NCBI GenBank assembly: GCA_035277545.1
Contig: DATEKI010000242.1
Span: 1-10,636, forward strand
Source: 66-474 sp035277545
GTDB taxonomy: Bacteria; Pseudomonadota; Gammaproteobacteria; Xanthomonadales; Rhodanobacteraceae
Reading direction: 5' to 3'
DNA: 10,636 bases
Position 1 is the first letter of the stretch. The number at the start of each line of letters is the position of its first letter. Made by a program: the position numbers and the translations under genes. Below are positions 5,929-10,636 of the stretch, one piece after another. Below the pieces are notes generated by a model, which saw nothing but the letters and a program-made list of their open reading frames with translations, searched no databases and was not told where the DNA came from.

Positions 5929-8016
5929 TCAGCCGGCAGCGAGCCGGCGCGCTTCAGTCACATTGGGCAGTGCCGACAACCTGGACAGCAGCGCCGACAG
6001 TTCGCCGAAATCATGCACGCGCAGCGTGAAATGCAGCGTCACCTCGCCGAGGTCGCGGTCGCTGTGGCTGTCCGATGCGACGATGCGCGCGCCGGAGTTG
6101 GTGACGATGTTGGTGATGTCGCGCTGCAGGTCGCGGCGGTCATAGCCGAGCACCAGGATGTCCACCTCGTAGGCGCGATCGGGGGCGCTCTGCCAGCGCA
6201 CTTCGATCACGCGGTCCGGACTGCGCGCGCGCAGGCGCGCCAGGGATGCACAATCAGCGCGGTGTACCGTGACGCCACGTCCGCGCGTGACGAAACCGGC
6301 GACGTCGTCCCCCGGCAGCGGCCGGCAGCAGCGGGCGAGCGTCGTCAGAAGATTGCCGACGCCTTCAACGGTCAATGCGCCCGGTTTGTCCAGGGCCGAC
6401 GCGACCTTGCGGGGCGGCAACGCCGGGGCAGGCGCCGCGGGCTGCGCCTCGAGCATCGCGCGGGTCAGTTGCGCGATGCCAACTTCACCCAGGGCAAGCC
6501 CGACGAGCAGGTCGTCGCGGCCCTTGCGGCCCAGCCGCGCCGGCAACCTGTCCATCGATTCATCGGACACCGCGAGCCGCCGAGCCTCGCGCTCCAGGAT
6601 CTGCCGCCCCGCCGCAAGATTGGCCGCGAGATCCTCGCGCCGGAACCATGCGCGCAGCTTGCCGCGCGCACTGGCGGTATTGAGATAACCGAGTTGCGGC
6701 GACAGCCAGTCGCGGCTCGGTGCGGGTTCGCGCGCGGTGAGGATTTCGATGCGGTCCCCGCTGGCCGGCTGGAAGGTCAGCGGAACGATGCGGCCGTTTA
6801 CCTTTGCGCCGCGGCAGCGATGGCCGACCATGGTGTGCACGTGGTAAGCGAAATCGAGCACCGTCGCGCCCGCCTGCAGGTCGAGCACTTCGCCCTTCGG
6901 CGTCAACAGGTAGACGCGATCCTCTGCCAGTTCCGACCGCAGTTCGGCCGCGAGCGCGGCGTCGTCCTCGCCCTCGGCGCGGGTTTCCAGCAGCTTGCGC
7001 ATCCACGCGACGCGCGCCTGGTACGCCGTGTCGCTGCTGCCGCCTTCCTTGTATCGCCAGTGCGCGGCGACGCCGAGTTCGGCACCGCGGTGCATTTCCT
7101 CGGTGCGGATCTGCACTTCGAGCGTCTTGCCATCCGGCCCGACCACCGCGGTGTGCAGCGAGCGGTAATCGTTGCCCTTGGGGCGCGCGATGTAGTCGTC
7201 GAACTCGCGCGGGATGATCGGCCACAAGCCATGCACGACACCGAGCACCGCATAACAGTCCGCGACGCTGCCCGTGAGCACGCGCAGCGCGCGGATGTCG
7301 TACAGCTCGCCGAAGCCGACCTTCTTGCGCTGCATCTTCCGCCAGATGGAATAGATGTGCTTGGCGCGACCGTTGACGCTGGCCGCGATGCCCTGCGTGG
7401 CCAGCGCTTCGCGCAATTGCGAAGCGCTGCGGGCGATCCAGGCTTCGCGATCCGCACGCCGTTCGTCCAGCAACTGGGCGATGCGGTGATAGACGTCCGG
7501 CTGCAGGTGGCGAAACGCCAGATCCTCGAGTTCCCACTTCCATTGACCGATGCCGAGCCGGTTGGCAAGCGGGGCATGGATGTCACGCGTCAATTGCGCC
7601 AATTCGCGGCGCTCCGCTTCCGGCAGTTCGGCCGCCGCGCGCATCCGCGCAAGCTGGCGCGCCAGCAACAGGTACACCACGCGCAAATCACGGATGATCG
7701 CCAACAGCAGGCGCCGCAGGCCTTCGGTATTGCCGGCCGGATCGCGCGCAGCATGCAGGGCCCACACCCGCTCGGCCTGCTGCTGCCCTTCGACCAGCCT
7801 GCGCAGCGCCCCCGGAGCCTGCGCGACGATCGCGTCCCAGGCTTCCGGATCGGCGCACGCCACGGCGTACCAGCCCGCGGCGGCGCGCGTGTCGTCATCG
7901 CAGCCAACCGCCGCGAGCAGCGCGTCGGCTTCCTGCCACGACCGGCGTTCGCCTTCGGCCAGCGAGGCGACGGGCGGCTCGGGGAAAGGGCGATTGTTCC
8001 TTGATGATGACTGCAT
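5929..8016 (-). CDS. relA: RelA, ribosome-associated (p)ppGpp synthetase (GTP pyrophosphokinase)
   Basis: A 695-residue long RSH protein that makes (p)ppGpp from ATP and GTP/GDP on stalled ribosomes. The N-terminal hydrolase region is degenerate: the HD metal motif of SpoT is absent, and around residues 98-126 only EGLRRLLLAIIRDLRVVYLLLA is left of it in part. The synthetase domain has GRAKHIYSIWRKMQRK, YDIRALRVL (D240), REFDDYIARPK with the ExDD motif (271-274) that marks synthetase-type RelA, and LEVQIRTEEMHRGAELG (E300). TGS follows at about 367-428 (RVYLLTPKGEV), then a helical region, a zinc-finger-like region (RCCRPLPGDDV at 562-572, with HRADC at 585-589) and an ACT domain (about 616-690). 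Length is close to E. coli RelA. The ATG at 8016 is used; no clear ribosome binding site precedes it. A bifunctional SpoT is expected elsewhere to degrade (p)ppGpp. Confidence 0.95.
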   Translation of the reverse strand: MQSSSRNNRPFPEPPVASLAEGERRSWQEADALLAAVGCDDDTRAAAGWYAVACADPEAWDAIVAQAPGALRRLVEGQQQAERVWALHAARDPAGNTEGLRRLLLAIIRDLRVVYLLLARQLARMRAAAELPEAERRELAQLTRDIHAPLANRLGIGQWKWELEDLAFRHLQPDVYHRIAQLLDERRADREAWIARSASQLREALATQGIAASVNGRAKHIYSIWRKMQRKKVGFGELYDIRALRVLTGSVADCYAVLGVVHGLWPIIPREFDDYIARPKGNDYRSLHTAVVGPDGKTLEVQIRTEEMHRGAELGVAAHWRYKEGGSSDTAYQARVAWMRKLLETRAEGEDDAALAAELRSELAEDRVYLLTPKGEVLDLQAGATVLDFAYHVHTMVGHRCRGAKVNGRIVPLTFQPASGDRIEILTAREPAPSRDWLSPQLGYLNTASARGKLRAWFRREDLAANLAAGRQILEREARRLAVSDESMDRLPARLGRKGRDDLLVGLALGEVGIAQLTRAMLEAQPAAPAPALPPRKVASALDKPGALTVEGVGNLLTTLARCCRPLPGDDVAGFVTRGRGVTVHRADCASLARLRARSPDRVIEVRWQSAPDRAYEVDILVLGYDRRDLQRDITNIVTNSGARIVASDSHSDRDLGEVTLHFTLRVHDFGELSALLSRLSALPNVTEARRLAAG

Positions 8017-8024
8017 GGCTTGCG

Positions 8025-8036
8025 CGCATCGATGCG
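8025..8036. repeat. 12-bp palindrome in the relA divergent region
   Basis: CGCATCGATGCG is perfectly palindromic and lies eight bases upstream of the relA ATG. Its core ATCGAT occurs again at 8091-8096, 63 bp away, in the 122-bp region shared by relA and the divergent secreted-protein gene. This could be an operator pair, but no known regulator is recognised. Confidence 0.25.
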
Positions 8037-8121
8037 AATGCGCCGACCCGGGAAAGGTTTGCGAAAGACCCCCAGTGTATTAGTGCTTTCATCGATACCC
8101 CGTGCGACCGGCATGGGGCAC

Positions 8122-8130
8122 TGCTATCAT
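8122..8130 (+). promoter_or_regulatory. Extended -10 promoter for the secreted-protein gene
   Basis: TGcTATCAT matches the extended -10 pattern (TGn plus TATCAT at 8125-8130). The ATG at 8139 is eight bases further on, so the transcript would have a leader of about two bases and no room for a Shine-Dalgarno sequence. This also argues for ATG 8139 over upstream in-frame starts. The -35 region is poor. Confidence 0.5.
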
Positions 8131-8138
8131 CGCCCACC

Positions 8139-8603
8139 ATGCGCACCCGACTGATGCTGCCGGCCGCTCTGGCCCTGCTCCTCACCGCCCTGCCCGTCAT
8201 GGCCCAGCAGTTTTCCTCGCTCGAGGAACGCATGTCCGCGGCCGATTTCAAGGCCGCGGGCCTCGACAAGCTTTCGCCGCAGGAATTGCAGAACCTCGAC
8301 AACTGGCTGCGCACGCACCAGCAGACCAAGATGGTCTCTGCCAGCGGCGCACCGGTGTTCTATCCCGACAACCAGCCGCGCGACAAATTCAGCACGCACC
8401 TGGTCGGCCACTTCAACGGCTGGGCGGGGCACACCACGTTCACGCTCGACAATGGCCAGGTCTGGAAGCAGGCCGAGTCCGGCGCCTATTCCTGCCCCGA
8501 CGTCGACAACCCCGAAGTCACGATCAAGCCGATGATCCTTGGCAGCTGGCTGATGTACGTGCAGGGTTGCAACGAAAGCGTGCGCGTCGATCGCGTGAAG
8601 TAA
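8139..8603 (+). CDS. Small secreted (periplasmic) protein of unknown function
   Basis: A 154-residue protein with a classical Sec signal peptide: MRTR, a hydrophobic core (LMLPAALALLLTALPV), and a likely cleavage after MA at residue 22 (VMA-QQ). The mature part has two pieces. The first, at about 25-60, contains SSLEERMSAADFKAAGLDKLSPQEL, broken here as SSLEERMS and FKAAGLDKLSPQEL, a motif I associate with exported xanthomonad proteins. The second, at about 85-154, is beta-rich (FNGWAGHTTFTLDNGQVWK, then PEVTIKPMILGSWLMYV, ending VRVDRVK) and looks like a small SH3-like barrel. C119 and C144 could form a disulfide. An upstream in-frame start at 8001 is rejected, as it would bury the signal peptide and overlap relA. 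The function is unknown. Confidence 0.8.
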   Translation: MRTRLMLPAALALLLTALPVMAQQFSSLEERMSAADFKAAGLDKLSPQELQNLDNWLRTHQQTKMVSASGAPVFYPDNQPRDKFSTHLVGHFNGWAGHTTFTLDNGQVWKQAESGAYSCPDVDNPEVTIKPMILGSWLMYVQGCNESVRVDRVK

Positions 8604-8664
8604 TCCGCGCTTCCTTCTCCCGATCTGTCTTTCCTTTGCCGGCGCAGGCATGATGATCGCGTCC

Positions 8665-8681
8665 GCGGCCGGGCCGGCCGC
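8665..8681 (+). other. Hairpin just upstream of the DUF3301-like gene's ribosome binding site
   Basis: GCGGCC and GGCCGC form a six-pair GC-only stem with a five-base loop (GGGCC), ending two bases before the GAGGA ribosome binding site. It could be the 3' hairpin of the upstream message or limit ribosome access. In DNA this rich in GC, such a stem can also be chance. Confidence 0.3.
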
Positions 8682-8683
8682 GC

Positions 8684-8688
8684 GAGGA
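8684..8688 (+). promoter_or_regulatory. Ribosome binding site fixing the GTG start at 8696
   Basis: GAGGA with a seven-base spacer to GTG 8696. It is the clearest Shine-Dalgarno sequence in the window and decides this start over other frames. Confidence 0.7.
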
Positions 8689-8695
8689 CCGTGAC

Positions 8696-9115
8696 GTGCT
8701 GGAAGTGTGGCTGCCACTCTTGTCCATCGCCGCCGTGGCCATGTGGTGGTACCACGTGCTGCGGTTGCGCGAACGTGCCGTCGCGCACGCACGCGACCTT
8801 TGCGAACGCCACGGAATGCAACTGCTCGATGACAGCGTGTCGCTGCACCGCCTGCACGTCGATTGGCGCCACCGGCCGCCCCGCGTCACGCGCGAATACC
8901 GCTTCGACACCAGCCTCGGCGGCAACGACCGCCGGGCAGCGAGCATCACCCTGCTGGGCGACCGCATCGTGGGCGCGAGCGTGCCGGAGCGCGAAGCACC
9001 CGCCGCGCCCACACCGGTTGCGTCATTCGATGCCTTGCCGCCGGGCACCGCTTCCGGAACGCATCCCGGCGACAACATCGTTCCGATCACGCGCGCGCGC
9101 AGGACGTTGCACTGA
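8696..9115 (+). CDS. DUF3301-like small membrane protein
   Basis: A 139-residue protein that I assign to the DUF3301 family of unknown function, by recognition of its layout. An N-terminal hydrophobic helix (about 4-18, VWLPLLSIAAVAMWW) is followed by RLRERAVAHARDLCERHGMQLLDDSVSLHR (seen as RLRERAVAHA, then LCERHGMQLLDDSVSL). Then comes a beta-rich part with TREYRFDTS, GGNDRRAASITLLGDRI and a proline/alanine-rich tail ending PITRARRTLH. The short N-terminal anchor followed by a charged helix suggests a cytoplasmic domain held at the inner membrane. It starts with GTG, supported by a good ribosome binding site. It lies 92 bp downstream of the secreted protein gene on the same strand. No function can be assigned. 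Confidence 0.8.
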   Translation: MLEVWLPLLSIAAVAMWWYHVLRLRERAVAHARDLCERHGMQLLDDSVSLHRLHVDWRHRPPRVTREYRFDTSLGGNDRRAASITLLGDRIVGASVPEREAPAAPTPVASFDALPPGTASGTHPGDNIVPITRARRTLH

Positions 9116-9129
9116 CCAGAGGATCGGTT

Positions 9130-9173
9130 TCGCCCGCTCCGCGGGCGAGCCACTTTGTTTCGGCAAAAGTGGC
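9130..9173 (+). repeat. Tandem hairpins at the end of the DUF3301-like gene
   Basis: Two adjoining perfect stems, TCGCCCGC-TCC-GCGGGCGA and GCCACTTT-(9 nt)-AAAGTGGC, lie 14 and 33 bases after the stop codon. No T-run follows, so they are not classical intrinsic terminators for the plus strand, though they may stabilise the transcript's 3' end. Confidence 0.5.
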
Positions 9174-9197
9174 CAAAACCATTCGCCCCGCACGACG

Positions 9198-9224
9198 GTT
9201 TCGGCAACATCCTGTTGCCGAAAC
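9198..9224. repeat. 11-bp perfect inverted repeat, GTTTCGGCAAC...GTTGCCGAAAC
   Basis: This is the longest perfect stem in the window, with a five-base ATCCT loop. Its left arm repeats ten bases of the loop region of the preceding hairpin (9157-9166), so the sequence GTTTCGGCAA is present twice in direct orientation and once inverted. Confidence 0.6.
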
Positions 9225-9312
9225 TCCCCTGCGCTTCTCGCGCCAAGCGGGCCGGCGCGATACTACTCGCCACTTCCCTGTGGCTCGCCCTTCGGGCCGC
9301 CTGCGGCGTTCA

Positions 9313-9394
9313 AATCGGCAATCCTGCCGATTCTTTGGACCACCTTTCTTTGGCCACGCAACGAAAGGTGGCTCGCCCGCCCAGGAGGCGGGCG
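9313..9394. repeat. Cluster of three perfect hairpins
   Basis: AATCGGCA-ATCC-TGCCGATT (9313-9332), CCACCTTTC-(14 nt)-GAAAGGTGG (9340-9371) and CGCCCGCC-CAGGA-GGCGGGCG (9374-9394) follow each other with only 7 and 2 bases between them. The first shares the ATCC loop of the 9198 hairpin. The arrangement looks like a composite repeat element rather than a terminator. Confidence 0.55.
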
Positions 9395-9417
9395 GAAAAA
9401 GACAGGGATGTCGAACC

Positions 9418-9448
9418 AAAAAAAAGACGCGTGAGTGCGGACCCTCAC
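9418..9448 (-). terminator. Possible terminator of the sspA-sspB transcript
   Basis: Reading the minus strand after sspB, the stem GTGAG...CTCAC (9448-9431) is followed five bases later by a run of eight T (9425-9418). Two stronger stems (9484-9466 and 9463-9451) lie just upstream in the transcript. The stem next to the T-run is short, so termination may be partial. Confidence 0.35.
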
Positions 9449-9500
9449 CCGGCGCTGCGCGCCACCCTCTCCCGGAGGGAGAGGAAAAAACGCATGCGCG

Positions 9501-10007
9501 CTACTTCACCACGTGCAGCGTGGGCTTGCCCTTGGGCCGCGGCTTGTCCGGGCCGTCGCCGGAAGAAGATGGCGATTCGCCCGCCTCGTCGGATGCGGGC
9601 AACTCCTGGACCGAACGGGGCACGGCCTGCAACGAAGGCGCGGAAGGTTTCATGGATGGTGCGCCGGCCGCCGGCTCGACCGGCGGCGCCGTTCCGGGCG
9701 CGTCCTCCGCCAGCAGCATGCCCTGGCCGTTTTCGCGTGCGTAGATCGCCTGTACGGCTGCAACCGGCACGTTCACCGACTGGCTGACGCCACCGAAACG
9801 GGCCATGAAGGTAATGGCGTCGTTGCCGATTTCCAGGTGCGCAACGGCGCGCGGCGCAAGATTCAATACCACGCGGCCTTCGCTGACCGCCTGCGGCGGC
9901 ACCTGCACGCCCGGCTTGCCTGCATCGACCACGATGTGCGGCGTGAGGCCGTTGTCGCAGATCCATTCGTGCACCGCCCGCAGCAGGTACGGACGGTTGG
10001 AAGTCAT
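9501..10007 (-). CDS. sspB: SspB, ClpXP protease specificity adaptor
   Basis: A 168-residue adaptor that delivers ssrA-tagged (trans-translation) and other substrates to ClpXP. The N-terminal substrate-binding domain is clear: RPYLLRAVHEWICDNGLTPH, VVDAGKPGVQVP, VLNLAPRAVAHLEIGND, MARFGGVSQSVNVPVAAV and AIYARENGQGM, all matching E. coli SspB closely by memory. A flexible Pro/Ser/Ala-rich linker (about 105-157) leads to the C-terminal RPKGKPTLHVVK, which corresponds to the ClpX-binding tail of the family. The ATG at 10007 is preferred. A GTG at 10028, overlapping the sspA stop as GTGA, would add seven residues (VTEQSPA) and is a real alternative given the absence of a Shine-Dalgarno before either. 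It forms an operon with sspA. Confidence 0.94.
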   Translation of the reverse strand: MTSNRPYLLRAVHEWICDNGLTPHIVVDAGKPGVQVPPQAVSEGRVVLNLAPRAVAHLEIGNDAITFMARFGGVSQSVNVPVAAVQAIYARENGQGMLLAEDAPGTAPPVEPAAGAPSMKPSAPSLQAVPRSVQELPASDEAGESPSSSGDGPDKPRPKGKPTLHVVK

Positions 10008-10024
10008 CGCGGGGGATTGTTCGG

Positions 10025-10636
10025 TCACAGCTCGCCCAGCAGCCGCTCGTCGGCGGTGAGGCTGCGCGCGAAGCCCTGGCTGCGGAACAGGCGTTCGCCG
10101 TAATCGACGATGGGCTTGGCTTCCTTGGGCAGCTGGACGCCCAGCGAGGGCAGGCGCCACACCACCGGCGCCACCAGGCAGTCGGCGAGGCTGATTTCCG
10201 GGTTCAGGAAGAACTTGGCGGCCTTGAACAGCGGCAACGCTTCCATCAGGTGGTCGCGCAGGTGCTTGCGCGCGGTTTCGGCGGCGCGGCCGCCGGCGCG
10301 GATGTTGGCGACTTCCGGCACCCAGTCACGCTCGATGCGCACGCAGGCCAGGCGCAGGCGCGCGCGCGACAGCGGGTCGACCGGCATCAGCGGCGGATGC
10401 GGGTAACGCTCGTCGATGTATTCGCATACCAGGGCCGGGCCGTACAGCACCATGTCGCGGTCCTGCAACGTCGGCGTGTCGCCGTACGGATTGATCGACA
10501 GCAATTCGTCGTGCGGCTTGCCGGGCGGCACCTCGACGCGGTCGTAGACGACGCCCTTGGCGGCCAGCACCAGGCGCACCCGGTGCGATTGCACGTCGTC
10601 GGGTGCGGTGAACAAGGTCAGCACGGTGCGGGTGGT
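10025..10636 (-). CDS. sspA: SspA, stringent starvation protein A (GST-fold RNA polymerase regulator), 5'-truncated
   Basis: 203 residues are visible; the frame is open to the window edge, so the start lies outside. (An in-frame GTG at 10624 is not favoured, since it would cut into the first strand.) The N-terminal thioredoxin-like domain begins TVLTLFTAPDDVQSHRVRLV and includes INPYGDTPTL. The GST C-terminal domain includes RARLRLACVRIERDW and FFLNPEISLADCLVAPVVWRL. The YPHPPLMPVDP segment holds the PHP surface motif needed for E. coli SspA function. SspA binds RNA polymerase during starvation and stress, and is not an active glutathione transferase. In related genomes it follows the cytochrome bc1 genes (petABC), which would lie beyond the right edge. 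sspB is directly downstream. Confidence 0.94.
   Translation of the reverse strand, partial: TTRTVLTLFTAPDDVQSHRVRLVLAAKGVVYDRVEVPPGKPHDELLSINPYGDTPTLQDRDMVLYGPALVCEYIDERYPHPPLMPVDPLSRARLRLACVRIERDWVPEVANIRAGGRAAETARKHLRDHLMEALPLFKAAKFFLNPEISLADCLVAPVVWRLPSLGVQLPKEAKPIVDYGERLFRSQGFARSLTADERLLGEL

Larger units (their letters stand above)
9116..9500. other. 385-bp non-coding region dense in inverted repeats
   Basis: There is no convincing gene here; overlapping ORFs on both strands have poor composition and no ribosome sites. The stretch holds a series of perfect inverted repeats: 9130-9148 (8 bp), 9149-9173 (8 bp), 9198-9224 (11 bp, loop ATCCT), 9269-9284 (5 bp), 9313-9332 (8 bp, loop ATCC), 9340-9371 (9 bp), 9374-9394 (8 bp), 9451-9463 (5 bp) and 9466-9484 (8 bp). 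The ten-base string GTTTCGGCAA occurs at 9157 and 9198. Its style (GAGCCACTTTGTTTCGGCA; CCCTCTCCCGGAGGGAGAGG) resembles dispersed intergenic repeats I recall from xanthomonad genomes. It separates the convergent ends of the DUF3301-like gene and sspB. Confidence 0.7.

Noticed and set aside
5869..8004. A 711-codon open frame on the plus strand opposite relA
   Set aside because: It is antisense to a gene with complete RelA motifs. Such long antisense frames are a by-product of high third-position GC, and its product is Arg/Ala/Gln-rich with no recognisable domain.
8001..8138. In-frame upstream extension of the secreted protein from 8001
   Set aside because: It would overlap the relA start, run across the TGcTATCAT promoter and place 46 residues before an obvious signal peptide.
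9087..9419. 110-codon minus-strand open frame in the hairpin-rich spacer
   Set aside because: It starts with TTG without a ribosome site, overlaps the DUF3301-like gene's 3' end, and is composed of the inverted-repeat sequence. It looks like a typical spurious hypothetical protein.
9130..9490. CRISPR array or attachment site
   Set aside because: The repeats are inverted and of different sequences, without regularly spaced identical direct repeats, and no cas, integrase or transposase gene is present in the window.
9155..9787. 210-codon plus-strand open frame running into sspB antisense
   Set aside because: The first half is repeat sequence and the second is the opposite strand of sspB. The product is Arg/Pro/Ala-rich.

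Overview
The window is high-GC bacterial DNA with dense coding. Protein content points to a gammaproteobacterium of the Lysobacterales (Xanthomonadales) lineage. The evidence is SspA with a YPHPPLMPVDP loop next to SspB, a monofunctional ExDD-type RelA, a DUF3301-type protein, and a small exported protein carrying an FKAAGLDKLSPQEL segment of a kind I associate with xanthomonads. This is inference from recall of families; no search was run.

Layout, left to right. A 3' fragment of nth (endonuclease III, + strand) is followed by rnt (RNase T, + strand), which starts almost on top of an extended -10 promoter. Converging on rnt is a block of minus-strand genes, read from right to left. First comes a membrane-anchored protein made of four roughly 100-residue TPR-like units (5760 to 4078). 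Next is a doubtful 53-codon ORF, then an atypical SDR of the NAD-dependent epimerase type, then a 2-oxoglutarate/Fe(II) oxygenase, and last a family 2 glycosyltransferase. Upstream of that block lies relA, also on the minus strand. A 122-bp divergent promoter region separates relA from a small secreted protein on the plus strand, followed by a DUF3301-like membrane protein. After that comes a 385-bp non-coding stretch packed with perfect inverted repeats, then sspB and the 5'-truncated sspA on the minus strand.

Most of the window is conserved housekeeping: DNA repair (nth), RNA 3'-end maturation (rnt), the stringent response (relA), and stationary-phase/proteolysis adaptors (sspA-sspB). The less ordinary part is 1199-5760, where a TPR scaffold, an SDR without a visible catalytic tyrosine, an oxygenase and a glycosyltransferase lie in one orientation. 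The GT and oxygenase are 27 bp apart and may act on a common envelope substrate, but nothing in the sequence names that substrate. I see no CRISPR array, tRNA, rRNA, insertion sequence or phage gene, and no clear evidence of a wholly new defence or mobile system.
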